Source: Serilophus lunatus (Eukaryota; Chordata; Aves; Passeriformes; Eurylaimidae). From it: DNA of 64,000 nt. The notes beneath the pieces were generated by a model. That model saw only the letters and a program-made list of their open reading frames with translations, was not told the origin of the DNA and made no database searches. Shown in pieces: positions 49,634 through 60,740 of the stretch. Positions within the stretch are counted from its first letter, which is position 1, and each line of letters opens with the position of its first letter. Made by a program: the position numbers and the translations under genes. The stretch spans positions 96,228 to 160,227 of the forward strand of contig VXBA01001284.1 of NCBI GenBank assembly GCA_013399895.1. The letters run 5' to 3'.

Positions 49634-51140
49634 TGCTGTGCTTTCCAAATCAGAACCTGAAGTGTTTGGCAACACAGAGGAACATCATCACCCTACTTTT
49701 CCCACCAGCTTTGAATGAGATTGTACAGGTAGCCAGATGCCAAAGATGCTGCTGAGCTTTGCAGGTACACACTTCTGCCAGTACTAGCAGAGCTGTTACT
49801 TCTCTTTACCAAAAAGAAGGGCATTTTTATAGGTCTGGATGGATTTCCTCTGAATGAATTTACAGGTGGGCAGGGAGGGCTACCTAAAGGCAGGAGAATC
49901 CTTTCTATTCCCATTATTCTTTGAGCTACATCTTAGGAATAAATACCCAGTTAAATCATTTGTGTGGCATAACAGAAGGATTTATTTTCACAGAAGTGAA
50001 AATAAATTTGAAGTGCCGCTCAAGACTTCAGATATAATACACCCATTTTGTACTTCTCTATCAGTAGAAAATCTGGTTTTATTTTCTCTTTATTTTCTGC
50101 TTGGAGTTGATCAAACCTTCAATTAGGTTAGAACACAAGTCTCCTAAATTACTTCAGTGGGGCTTCTCATCCTACAGGGCAGCAAGACTTTAACTATAGA
50201 ACTGATATTTTTATTTTTGCAAACATAAAGACATTCATAGAAGTTATTTCAACTCTTTCTGTTTGTGGAAAAACAACAGATGAATAAAGTCACAGGACCA
50301 TTGTGTTCTGATCCCGAAGGACCCAATATTGCCAATCTCCAGTATGGGGTCTCCAGAGCACACTGACCACTAGGGTAGCAATTGCATTTCAGAGAAGATT
50401 GGATGATCAAATTCCTGTCACAACTGTAGGATATCAGTTACTGAATCTGTGTGAAAATTCTTGGAAAAAAAAGAAAAAACTGGCTAACATAAAGTAAAAT
50501 AAGATTACGACAACTGGGAAAGGGGAATTGTTTTAGTTTTCTTTCCAAGGTAACCAGCAGTGACCTTGCTTCTGAAGAATGACTTTAAATTGCGCAAAAT
50601 AATTTCTATATTTTGCTTGCCCTAATTGTCTTTATTTTAAACTAGGTTTATGGGGGCTGCAAAGCATTTGGAGAAGCCACCCGGCAGTGTTGCATTTCAC
50701 CTTATGTGACAAGAAGCAGTCACAAACACATTATTCTGCTTTTGAGCTCCCAAATGTCTACTATGTATTTGCTTGGTCTTCTGCATTCAATCTGTGTTAT
50801 AAGCATTAATTTCAGACCCTTCCAATGCATTAAACTCCATGATTTGTAGGGGTTTTTTCCCATTTTACTGGCAGTGGACCTGAGGAAAATTCCATTTCCT
50901 TGGTCCAAAAGACTAAGGAAAAGTCCAGGCATTTCTGAAAGTCTAGTCTAAAAGCAGTACTTCAGACTACAAAATTAGTTTGTAAATGAGTTAAGGTAAT
51001 TGGGGAAAGGGAGGGAAGGAGAGGGTTTGTGTCAGTTGTGTAAAACCTATAATCCGACTGTTAACATTTAGCAGAATTCAATCAGGCTGCTTAGTCTCAA
51101 CACCCATCTGCTGTCAGGGCAGCCTTTCCAGATGATGCCC
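49634..51140. other. Spacer between V genes 1 and 2
   Basis: 1.5 kb with no recognisable gene or mobile element. Confidence 0.65.
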
Positions 51141-51143
51141 AAG

Positions 51144-51150
51144 TGAGTCA
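51144..51150 (+). promoter_or_regulatory. TGAGTCA site upstream of V gene 2
   Basis: TGAGTCATT, 98 bp before the leader ATG, followed by CACTTCC (reverse GGAAGTG, an ETS-like core). Confidence 0.6.
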
Positions 51151-51241
51151 TTCACTTCCTTTTCTCAGCCACAGCCCTCCACCCCTGCCAGGAGTGCTGT
51201 TACCTTCCTCCAAGAGGCAGACACCGGCAAGAACCCTCGGG

Positions 51242-51284
51242 ATGCTGCTGCTTCCTCTCCTGACCCTGGCTGCAGCCTGGTCTT
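51242..51284 (+). CDS. TRGV: TRG V gene 2, leader exon
   Basis: MLLLPLLTLAAAWS signal peptide plus one base of a split codon (T|AT, tyrosine). Donor GTAAGT is perfect. Length 43 nt, as in V genes 1 and 4. Confidence 0.9.
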
Positions 51285-51396
51285 GTAAGTTCCCCTTGTC
51301 ACCATGGCACAGGGCAGATGCAGGAAGCATTCCACGCTTGTGTGTGAATGAATAGCAAACGAATATATTTGTTCTGTTTTCTCTCCCTCTTCCTAG

Positions 51397-51710
51397 ATGG
51401 ACAAGCACAAGTGCGTCTGAAGCAGAGTCAAGCATCCATTACCAAAGGGCCCACTACCACTGCATCAATGGACTGTATAGCTGAGGGTATACCTGATCTC
51501 CAGAGCGCGTATATACATTGGTACCAACATGTACCCTCCAAAGCTCCTGAACGGATTCTCTATATCAGATCAGGTTCAATTTCTTATGATGACAATTCCT
51601 ATAGGAACAAGTATTCTTCTTTGAAGAAAGGTACAAATGTCTACACTTTTAAAATCAATAACATCAACTCCAATGATGAAGGTACCTACTACTGTGCCTA
51701 CTGGCAGTAC
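51397..51710 (+). CDS. TRGV: TRG V gene 2, V exon
   Basis: Starts YGQAQVRLKQSQASITKG. First cysteine in TASMDCIAEG, FR2 YIHWYQHVPSKAPERILYI, FR3 with TFKINNINSNDEGTYYC, then CAYW and a short CDR3 stub. No stop or frameshift before the recombination signal. Acceptor CTTCCTAG. FR3 motif DEGTYYCAYW is typical of gamma-chain V domains. Appears functional. Confidence 0.93.
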
Positions 51711-51749
51711 CACAGAACTAGCAGCTGACAGGCAGCCTGTACAGAAAGT
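51711..51749 (+). other. V-RSS (23-bp spacer) of TRG V gene 2
   Basis: Heptamer CACAGAA (51711-51717), 23-bp spacer, nonamer ACAGAAAGT (51741-51749). The first four heptamer bases are consensus; the nonamer is a moderate match. Confidence 0.85.
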
Positions 51750-53719
51750 TGCCTGCACCTTTAAGGGCAGGCTTTCTGTCAAATGAAAGAGGAAGAACTG
51801 TAATTGCACCTTCCTGACACTAAAACATCCCAACAATTTTATGCCAAATATGTTTATATGAGTATCAGACAAGGAGAAAAGCAGTATGCTACAGCTCAGC
51901 TGGTACAATGCTCTATGCCGGGGAAAAGGAACACTCCTGTGGGTGATGGCATTCTAGCTAAATTTTATAGTAACTTAGACCATCTTTAAATAATATAGAT
52001 CTTTCCCAAATACAGTTTGAAAAAGCAAAAGTGAAGCAATGATGGGGAGGGAGCACAGGAGGGAGATATTTGCACCAAAGATCTAGTCTGAGAGGCTTCA
52101 GATCCAGTTGATGGTGGAGATACAGGTGATACTTATCAGTAGTCACTCTCATCTTAATGGTTATGATGACAGTGACCCCTTCTTATAAGCAAGCATCTGT
52201 TACACTGGGCAACACCTGAAAAGACTACTCCAAGAAAGAACTTTGAAGACAATTTACAAGGGAAAAGTGCAGACTAAAGCAGGGATATGGAAATAGTGAT
52301 AAGAGCACTGCCATCCAGACAGCTGTGAGGAGACTCAAAGAGAAATTTTAATTATGTGGCAATGACATTCACAACACAATGTCCATGTGAGTGTTGTTCT
52401 TTTCCTTTCATTGTAGATATGTCTATACTACAGGACCTGACACAAATTCATGTATTTATCACAAGGACAACAGAAAAATATGAACTTTCTGTACTAGATG
52501 TGAGATAAGATTTGTTTGTATACTATTGACAAAGGCCTAAAAAAAAGATCCAGAGGATTGTCTCTTTTGTGTCAGAAAATGTGATATTTTTCTCAGGGAA
52601 GAGCATGATGTGTGGTGGCTGCTACCTTTTCAGGGCTCTCTAATGAGTGCAGGAGCAAGAAAAAGCAGGGGACAGCAAATGGCTGGCTAATAGAAATGCA
52701 TACTTCACTATGGCCTTACCACAACCACTGGATCTCTCTTGCAATAGAGCCACCATCTGATTTTTCCTATTTGGTGCTTCAATCCCATTATCAAAGAAGG
52801 AGGCACTTGCAACACAATACATGTCCAACCACCTTGCTGCTGACAGGACACTACTGCCAGAGGAACTCCTTATTTCTTCCAAAAGCCTGAGAGAGTTAAA
52901 GGAACACAAGGATCTTAAAAAGAAATGCATCATGGATAATCAGTGCAGTTGGATGTTTACATAGCCTTTTATGTATTGGCAAACCTCAATGCACAGTGAA
53001 ATTAGCAGATGCATATTCTTTCTAAGAGAGATATAGGTATGTAGGGAGAGAGAGAGAGATCATTAAGTATTCCTGGATCTGCTCCAATGCAGTTGGAGGT
53101 GCAAAACTCACCTACAAGCTTCCCCTCAAGAGAGGAAGAGAGACACAGTCCATCACCCAAACTCTTCTGCTTTACCCTCTCCACATCTTTCTGCCCAAAT
53201 GTCCCTCCTTTACACTATAAATTTTTGGCTCTTCCTCATTCGGTTTTCAAGGGGCATGAAAGTTTTATACAGCAATGAGAGTCTCGCTTAATTTTGGTCA
53301 GAATTTATAGTTGACACAAGGGGTAAAATATACTCTTTGGTCCTTCTCCACGTACTGAGGCAGCAGTGAGGCTGTCTGACCTTTGACAGAGAGTCCTTGT
53401 GTGCATCCTTATCTTGTCAGTGAAGCAGATTTACAAGGTTTGTTTTTCAGGATGCAGGGAAAGTGAGGTCAGTGGCTGGTGCAGAGGCACAGGTGCTCTT
53501 CTGTGCCTTACTGAAACAACACAGATATATGAGACCTCCACTTTGCCCCAGGCATCCCTTGGTTGTGAGACCTTGCTCGAGCCAGGTGTGAGATCAGCAG
53601 GGAGTCCAACTCCTGCTATCCTCCAAGAGCCTCATCAATTCCTCACCAACTTAAAGCAACATGGTACAACTCTGACCATTTGCCACACTGTTGCAGGTAG
53701 ATGCCCTCGGGAAAGATGT
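51750..53719. other. Spacer downstream of V gene 2
   Basis: 2 kb without recognisable V gene, mobile element or RNA; a short GA repeat lies near 53047-53058. Confidence 0.6.
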
Positions 53720-53880
53720 CCATCCCTCCAACCCCTCAAGGTCATTCTGGATGACTGCATAGCCCTCTGGGGTATCAGTGACTCCTTCCAGTTTTGTATC
53801 ATCAACAGATTTGCTGTGGAGGTCTCTGTCCCTTCATCCAAGACACTGATGAACAAGTGAAACAATACTGGGCCGAATAT
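53720..53880 (-). mobile_element. Older CR1 LINE, left arm of an interrupted copy
   Basis: Reverse complement of the CR1 reverse-transcriptase region: AAGGTCATTCTGGATGAC, then TTTTGTATCATCAACAGATT (the RT motif-C segment read backwards) and ACTGGGCCGAATATT. It stops abruptly where a + strand CR1 begins. The matching next bases (GGGGACACCACTAGTAACAG) resume at about 55256. Confidence 0.8.
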
Positions 53881-55250
53881 TATGGAGTGAATCATCTTAA
53901 GGGAAATTATGCTCCACCCACGGGATAATAAGGAGATCAGATCTAGTCAGCATGGATTCAGGAAGGGAAGATCCTGCTTAATCAATCTAGTTTCCTTTTA
54001 TTATCAGGTAACTCATCTGATCGATGAGGGAAAACCTGTGGATGTAGTGTGTCTTAGATTTTAGCAAAGCCTTTGATACTGTCTCCCATAGCAAACTCCT
54101 GGTGAAACTGGTGGATTGTGGCTTAGACAGGTTTACTCTGTCCTGAGTTAAGAGTGGGCTGGATGACTGAGCTCAAAGAGTGGTGGTGAATGATGTCTCA
54201 TCCAGTTGGAGGCTGGTCACCAGAGGGGTCCCCCAGGGTTCAGTGTTGGGGCCGGTTTTGTTCAATATCTTTACTGATGACCTGGACGAGGGGATGGAAT
54301 CCGTTATTAGCAAGTTTGTGGATGACACCAAGCTTGGAATGAGTGTCTGTTAGAGAGTAGGAGGAATCTGCAGAGAGACCCTGATAGGCTGGATAGATGG
54401 GCTGAGTCCACTAGCATGAGGTTTAATAAATCTAAGTGCTGACTTTTAACACTTTGGCCGAAATAACCCCATTCAGAATTATAGGCTGGGGACAGTGTGG
54501 CTGGAGAATGGCCAGGCAGAGAGGGATTTGGGAGTGCTGGTTGATAGGATGCTGAACATGAGCCAGCAGTGTGCTCAGGCACCCAAGAAGGCCATTGGCA
54601 TCCTGGCCTGCATTAAGAATAGTGTGAGCAGTAGGACCAGGGAAGTTATCCTTCCCTTGTACTTGGCACTGGTTAGGCCACACCTTGAGTACTGTGTCCA
54701 GTTCTGGGCCCCTCAGTTTAAGAAAGATGTTGAGTTGCTGGAATGTGTCCAGAGAAGGGCAATGAGGATGGTGAAGGGGCTGGAGCACAAGCCTTATGAA
54801 GAGTGGCTGAGAGAGCTGGGGTTATTCTGTCTGAAGAAGAGGAGTCTTAGGGGAGACCTTATTGCTGTCTATAACTACCTGAAAGGAGATTGTAGACAGG
54901 TGGGGGTTGGTCTCTTCTCTCAGGCTCCCGGTGACAGGATGAGAGGACACAGTCATAGGCTGCGTTGGGGGAGGTTTAGGTTGGATATCAGGAGAAACTT
55001 TTTCACAGAGAGAGTGATTTCCCATTGGAATGGACTTCCCAGGGAGGTGGTGGAGTCAGCGTCCCTGGATGCGTTTAAGGATAGATTGGATGATGAACTT
55101 AGTGACATGGTTTAGATGGATTAGATGGTTTAGATGATGGATTGGTGCTGGATAGGTTGTTAAGTTAGGTAAAAGGTTGGACTCGATGATCTCTATGATC
55201 TTTTCCAACCTGTTTAATTTTGTGTGTGTAATTCTGTGTGTGTAATTTTA
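53881..55250 (+). mobile_element. CR1 LINE, RT domain to 3' end, nested insertion
   Basis: About 1.37 kb of CR1 ORF2. Reverse-transcriptase landmarks are DFSKAFDTVSH (motif A, after a 1-base insertion), GVPQGSVLGP, and FVDDTKL (motif C, catalytic DD; usual form FADD). A continuous frame at 54495-55115 covers the C-terminal domain (ALVRPHLEYCVQFW; NGLPREVVESASL), ending in a TAG. The 3' UTR ends with TTTTGTGTGTGTAATTCTG-type repeats. Frameshifts and stops in the RT part and absence of the endonuclease show it is dead. Confidence 0.93.
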
Positions 55251-55280
55251 CCTTAGGGGACACCACTAGTAACAGGCTAT
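55251..55280 (-). mobile_element. Older CR1 LINE, right arm
   Basis: TTAGGGGACACCACTAGTAA is the CR1 minus-strand sequence that normally follows ...ACTGGGCCCAGTACTGATCC, i.e. the continuation of the arm that ends at about 53880. The arm is only about 30 bp before another + strand CR1 starts. Confidence 0.65.
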
Positions 55281-55285
55281 AAAAT

Positions 55286-55660
55286 GGTCCAGGAAGACCT
55301 CATTGCAGCCTTCCAGTCATTAAAGTGGGTTTACAAAAAACATGGAGAGCAACTCTTTACATGGGTTGGTAGATGGTGATAGGACAAGGGAGAAGAATTT
55401 TAGTTTTAAACTAAAAGCGGGGAACTTTAGATATTAGGAAGAAGTTCTCTATTGAGAGGGTGGCGAGGCAATGGAACAGACAGCCCAGAGAAGCTGTGGA
55501 TGCCAGATTCCTGGAAGTGTTCCGGGCCAGGTTGGATGGGTCCTGGGCAACCCATCCAGTTGGGTGACATCCCTGCCCATGCGATGGAGGTGGGAACTAG
55601 ATGATCTTTAAGTTCCCTTGCAACCCAAATCATTCTGCTATTATGTGATTCTCTGATGCT
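55286..55660 (+). mobile_element. CR1 LINE 3' end, decayed
   Basis: GACCTCATTGCAGCCTTCCA, GGATGCCAGATTCCTGGAAG (APSLEVF region), AACTAGATGATCTTTAAG and a terminal ATTATGTGATTCTCTGAT. Several indels; more diverged than its neighbour at 53881. Confidence 0.88.
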
Positions 55661-55935
55661 CTAGGAACACCCGGTGAACATGCTTCTGGAACAGTTTTGA
55701 GGTGTCTGAGGAGAGGACAACATTCTTGAGAAGAGCCAGGTTGAACAAATTGAGATTTTATGTGTGTACTCAGTAGGTAAGTCTGAAATGAATGCAGGAG
55801 GTAGATGAAGAAATTTTTTTTTCAGATTGAGTGGTTTATGTCCTTTCTACACTGTTACTGCTGCAGTTTAACTTGTCAGTAAATTTAACATCCTAGGTGG
55901 TAACGAGATCAAGAACAACCATAAGATGTGCTGAA

Positions 55936-55942
55936 TGAGTCA
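55936..55942 (+). promoter_or_regulatory. TGAGTCA site upstream of V pseudogene 3
   Basis: TGAGTCATTTCCTCC, 94 bp before the leader ATG. The TTTCC directly after the core (reverse GGAAA) gives an ETS/NFAT-AP-1-like composite. Confidence 0.6.
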
Positions 55943-56029
55943 TTTCCTCCTCACAGTCATTTGATTTTTTCTCCACCTGAAGGGCTTTGTAACATTTCTA
56001 TTTATTTCGTTTCCAGGTTAAATTTGCAC

Positions 56030-56498
56030 ATGTTGCTACTTCCAGTCCTTCTTGCAACTTCATTTTGTCTCGTAAGCACTTTTTTCACTCCTCTCTCTTT
56101 CCTGTGTAAGGTGAACATGGTCAAAACTTTTTGATTCCAAACTCCAGGAGCTTCTCCCCTCACACAATTTTTCTGCTTCCACTTCCAGATGGAGACACAC
56201 AGTCAGCGCCAGTGCAAACCCCAGAGATGCAGCATCAGATGAAGGACAAGTCTGCCAACATGTTATGCTGACTGAGGGACAATGCCGTCGTGCTCTGGAA
56301 CAAGGAGCTTCCTGGAGAGCCACCAAAGAGGATACTGTACCAGTCAGAAGACACACTTGTTTGTGATGACAGCAATGACAGAAATATATTTCAAGTTTGG
56401 AAGGATCCTACCCAGCCCTTCTATGGTGTCAAGATAAATTCTTTAGCTTCAAGGGATTCTGGCACTTATTACTGTGCATATTGGCTTTATCAAAGCAC
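56030..56498 (+). pseudogene. TRGV: TRG V gene 3, pseudogene (leader 56030-56071, V exon 56189-56498)
   Basis: The leader MLLLPVLLATSFCL has 42 nt instead of 43, so the leader intron phase no longer matches the V exon. The V exon (acceptor CACTTCCAG) reads in one frame except for TGA at 56269-56271, immediately after the first cysteine (MLC*). Further on, FR2 is VLWNKELPGEPPKRILYQ, with the tryptophan kept but IHWYQ altered and CDR1 shortened. FR3 ends SRDSGTYYCAYW, well conserved. Its recombination signal is the best in the cluster. It can be recombined but not give a full chain unless the stop is bypassed. Confidence 0.88.
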
Positions 56499-56537
56499 CA
56501 CAGCATAAGTTGGGCAAAGATAAGCCATACAAAAAGG
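56499..56537 (+). other. V-RSS (23-bp spacer) of V pseudogene 3
   Basis: Heptamer CACAGCA (56499-56505), 23-bp spacer, nonamer ACAAAAAGG (56529-56537), seven of nine consensus positions including the A run. Intact despite the coding lesions. Confidence 0.92.
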
Positions 56538-57484
56538 TCCTTTGTGCTCTGAACCACAAGCTCTGAACTATGCAACAGGAGAGGAAAAATAGTGTCTTAG
56601 GACAACTGTTAAATATATGATGTTAACAATCAGTACTCACATGTGCCTGCAACATCCAGAAACCGGAGTCTTCCTGACACTTACATGTAAATATATGAAA
56701 CATTGTTCTTAAAATGAAAGCTTTATTTTATTGAAAGCACTCACACGATGGCGAACACTGCCCATTTCTGTGTTGGGACTACAAATATCTCTTCTCTGTT
56801 AAAATTCAAGCAAGCAGAGCAATGTGTCTCCACATCCTCAGTGCTTTCTCTTGAAAAAAAAGGCAGTAATATGAAAGATGGAGAGAAGACCAGGTAATCT
56901 TGCACATCTTCCTTCGTATTTGTCTTTTGTCTTCCTTCTCATTGAGGTCACTACAGATTCTTACAACAGCCCAATTTTCACTGTGATAGTTGTTGACACT
57001 TGGTATGTCCAAGATATAAATGAAATCCTGAGCCATGAGCTATGCCCCAGGCAAGCAGATCCTCTCAGGGCCTTTGGGCTAAGTGCACTGGGTTTTACAA
57101 ATCAGACACTACAATCAAAGACTGGTTCCAGGAAAGGTGGCATTTTCCTGACAGCTAGGTCAGAACACTCAGATACTTTTATGTCTTTAGTTTTCTGAAT
57201 TACGTTAGAGTGCACATATTCAATATCCTTTGAGGTATTCCTCTAATGCATCCAGACCTTAAAAAATCAGCACAAACACCTCTACAGTGATGGGTTGAGA
57301 GTTCCACTGGCTCTGAATACTGGTTTTGCTGAGCTTTCTATGTAATTTGAGTATATAATATCTTGCTAAAGATACTTCTGTCCTCAACTATTTGAAAATT
57401 AAGTTGTACTACCTGTGACCTCCGATGTTAACTTCAGCCAGCTTACCCTTTTTCTTTGTACTGCAAGATCTGAGGATTTCTCAC
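56538..57484. other. Spacer after V pseudogene 3
   Basis: Non-coding; nothing recognised. Confidence 0.6.
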
Positions 57485-58590
57485 AACCAATCTAGGAGGT
57501 TTCTGGAGTGAGTTGACAGCAACTTCCTGATTGAGCATCCACAAAGGAAAAGTGCTCTGCTGGACCTCCAACTCACAAACAATGCAGAACCTGTTTTGGG
57601 ATGGAAGGGTCAGAGGCAGCCATGGCTGTAGTGACCATGAGCCAGTGGAGTTCAGAATCCTGAGAGAAGACAGCAGAGCAAAAGGTAGGACCTCAGCCCT
57701 GGAATTCATGAGAGAAGACTTTACGGTTCTTCAGAGATCTGCTTGGAAGGATCTCATTGGATACAACCCTGGAGAGAAGAAGCATCCAGGAGAGCTGGTT
57801 GATATTCGAAATCTCCTCCAAGCTCAAGAAAGGTCCAGCCTAACAACTAGGAAACCAAGAGGAAGCAGCAGGACTCCCTCATGAATGAGCAAAAAACTGA
57901 CTGAACTCAGGCATAAAAATGAAGTGTACAAGAGGTGGAAGTAGGGGCAGATGATCCAGGAACTGCTGTTCAACCATGCAGGGATGGGTTTAGGAAAGCA
58001 ATAGCCCAGCTTGAATTGAATTTGGCAAATGATATAAAGGGGAACAAGAAGGGATTGTACAAATACAGCAGCAGCAAAAGAAAGTAGGGAAAGCTGCTGG
58101 ATATGGCAGGGAAACTGTGACATGGGAAAACCTGAGGTATTCAGTACTTCTACTTCAGTATTGACCCCTAAGAATGTCCTTCAGGAGTCTCAGGCCCTCA
58201 AGACTGGATGGAAGGACTGGAGCAAAAAAGACATATGCTTTGGTGAAGGACAATCAGGTTACTTAAACTGAACTTGTGTAAGTGCATGTTGCCTGATGGG
58301 ATGCACCACAAGTACTGAGCCAGTTGACCAATGCTTTTGCAAAGACACTCTCACCTTTGAAAGGTCACAACAACCAGTACAGGTTTCTGAAGACCAGAAG
58401 AAAGTAAATGTCACTCCTATTTTCAAGAAAGACAATAAGGAAGACCTGAGGAACTACAGGCAGGTTAGCCCTGTCTCAGTCCCTGGGAAAGTGATAGAAC
58501 AGGTAACCCTGAAAACCACTTACAGACACAGGAAAATGAAGAAGGTGATCAGGATTAGTCACCACTGATTTACAAAGGGGAAGCTATTTA
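57485..58590 (+). mobile_element. CR1 LINE, endonuclease-end to early RT region, heavily decayed
   Basis: Matches the CR1 ORF2 region between endonuclease and RT. GTGCTCTGCTGGACCTCCAA (ALLDLxL), GCAGCCATGGCTGTAGTGAC (CSDHE region, with GACCATGAGCCAGTGGAGTT), CTCCTCCAAGCTCAAGAAAG, then VTPIFKKDNKEDLRNYRQ (RT entry motif) and GATCAGGATTAGTCACC. Many stops and indels. It represents the 5' part of CR1, so it is not the missing half of the 53881 copy, whose order would be reversed. Confidence 0.85.
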
Positions 58591-60160
58591 GATAGCTTTT
58601 GATAATGGAGCTCTCTGCAAAGTGGATTTTGGCCATTTCATCAGTGACAAGCCTATTTAGTGATAATTTGAACCTGAAAAGATATTTTTTAGAACAATAT
58701 TCAAGCTATTGCATGTGTCCTCTTGGCATAGACACCTTCATGTTTGGTCTGTAATTAATCTGGAAGAGTTACTGCTTTAGAAAGCTACATTACAAAAACC
58801 TAGACAGTGCCTGTAAATTAGGCATTTAGTCATGTCAGACCCAATCACTGCCACACTTCTTCATTCTTCATCTGGGATCAGGTGCCTGACAGAGTTCTGC
58901 TGTGTGATTAGACAAATAGCAATGTACTGTTACTGTTTCATACATGGTAGGTTTTGGCCCCAGGGGCTTGATTTCAGGTCCTCAACATGTGATTGTCAAT
59001 GCAGTTTTCACTCTTAACTATAGTTGCCCATGCAGGAGACTGTCATGGGATGCTTATGGGATGAGTGGTCTTTTCCTTGACCCTCCCTCTGTGCACCTTA
59101 AAACCTGTTTTTCGGTTCTCTCTTCCTTGGCACCTTGTTGAATTCTCCTAATCTTGGACTAATTTCTTGTCATCTCTCTCAGGGTGGCCTGACAGAAAAT
59201 TAAACAGGCTTTCCCACACTTATTTACTGGGAAGAGAGGGACGCCTTCCATTGCCACCACACAGAGGGTGGTGTCTCTCCTTGCCTGACTCTCCCTGAAA
59301 GCCTGCCTTCACAGATACCTTTCTAAAGCACTTAACAGTATGTGCTTACCACCAGCTCACTTCATGCGGCCAAGTGCCAGCAGGAGGGAGGCCGAAGCAA
59401 TTTATTTTGTTCGTGCCCAGGGAGCTGGAGCCTCGACACGGTGTCACAGGTGAGTCCTCCACAGCACCCGACTCCCTCATCAAGATGTCTCTCTGCAATG
59501 CCTATTGACAGCAGCTGCACTTTTTTGTAGTCTAGTCTTTTTTCCAGTAAGTGTTTGCATCTCAGCTGAGCTTCGAAACTGAAATCCTGAGGCTGCATTC
59601 ATTTCGTTTCCTTTTGCACCTTAACCTAAAGTGGAGACAAATCCCTGCAGTGCAGCTGCCCTGGTCGCTGCATGCTGATGGCCTCAGCTGCTTTGGTGGA
59701 GGGCAACACGTGCCAGGGGCACCCTGGGCACTTCTGCATCCTGCAGTTAGGTGACTGAGCAGAAAGCAGCAAGGGGCGGTTCCTAACAGGATGGCAGAAT
59801 GCCTCCCATCTGCTTGGACTCTGTGCACCTCTCTGCACCCCTTGGGTGATGGTACGCACTCACTGCCCACCAGGGTGACCTCTGGGCTGAAACCTTCTCT
59901 CCATGAAACATAGATTTCACTATGCATCAGCATAGCACAAGCCATGCACAAGCTGATCCAGTTTGCAACCTTTTCTCAGGGGCTCTGACTCGAGTTTTAT
60001 AGGGCCACAATCCTTGGATTTACCAATGATTCTCATATTTACTTGAAAAGCAAACAGGACGATAGCCTTTTAAACAATTTTAGTGTTTGGCAGCCTGGAA
60101 AGGGTTTTCTGCAAAGGCACACCATCTGCTTGCACGCAGAAGACACGTCGCTGAAGATCA
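58591..60160. other. Spacer before V gene 4
   Basis: 1.6 kb. Somewhat GC-richer at 59330-59880. No V gene, CR1 or RNA gene recognised; the open frames on both strands lack motifs. Confidence 0.6.
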
Positions 60161-60166
60161 CTCAAA

Positions 60167-60173
60167 AGAGTCA
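60167..60173 (+). promoter_or_regulatory. AGAGTCA site upstream of V gene 4
   Basis: AGAGTCACCTCCTCCTCC, 99 bp before the leader ATG. One mismatch to the TGAGTCA core seen before the other three V genes; the following CCTCCTCC resembles the TTTCCTCC of V pseudogene 3. Confidence 0.5.
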
Positions 60174-60265
60174 CCTCCTCCTCCCACACAACACAGTCCA
60201 TCTCTATTTGGGGTCCCTTTCAGCCTCCTATGAGTTTCAACAAGAGCAGAGTGTGGCAAGCAAAC

Positions 60266-60308
60266 ATGCTGTTGCTGGCAGTGCTTGTGGCCACAGCCAC
60301 TTGGTCTT
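60266..60308 (+). CDS. TRGV: TRG V gene 4, leader exon
   Basis: MLLLAVLVATATWS signal peptide plus one base of the split tyrosine codon; donor GTAAGT perfect. The start is chosen because leader length (43 nt) and MLLL match V gene 2. Confidence 0.9.
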
Positions 60309-60423
60309 GTAAGTACTTCCTTATTATTCTGCTTTTCCTTACCAGGCACCCATGGCTGTGCTAATAGGCATCTTTCACTGAATTCCAGCTAATGACATTA
60401 TTTCTTGTTTTTCTCTTTCCTAG

Positions 60424-60740
60424 ATGGATTTGCACAGGAAATTCCCATGCAGAATCCTATATCCATAACCAAGTTCCAAAAAAGTGCACGAATGACATGT
60501 GAAATTCAAACATTAGGGGCAAATTTTGAAGGTACTGTCATACACTGGTATCAGCAAAAGGAGGGTGAAGCTCCAACGAGGCTCCTGTTCCTTTCAGGAG
60601 GAAAAGCTACCATTGAAAGTGGTTTTCAAGCAAGCAGATACATGGTGGAAAGAATTTCTGGCCAGAGACGGTGTGTTCTTACAATAAAAGATGTAATTCC
60701 AGATGATGCTGCTACTTACTACTGTGCCTACTGGGATCCT
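60424..60740 (+). CDS. TRGV: TRG V gene 4, V exon
   Basis: Starts YGFAQEIPMQNPISITKFQK. First cysteine in ARMTCEIQT, FR2 VIHWYQQKEGEAPTRLLFL, FR3 RRCVLTIKDVIPDDAATYYC, then CAYWDP. Open throughout; acceptor TTTCCTAG. The open frame runs on through the recombination signal, which is expected for germline V DNA and is not part of the product. It has an extra cysteine in FR3 (RRCVLT), as does V gene 1 (SVCTLT). Appears functional. Confidence 0.93.

Noticed and set aside
53399..53860. 153-codon + strand open frame
   Set aside because: Its 3' half is minus-strand CR1 read antisense; no independent protein signature.
57531..57884. 117-codon + strand open frame
   Set aside because: Degraded CR1 ORF2 segment, not a host gene.
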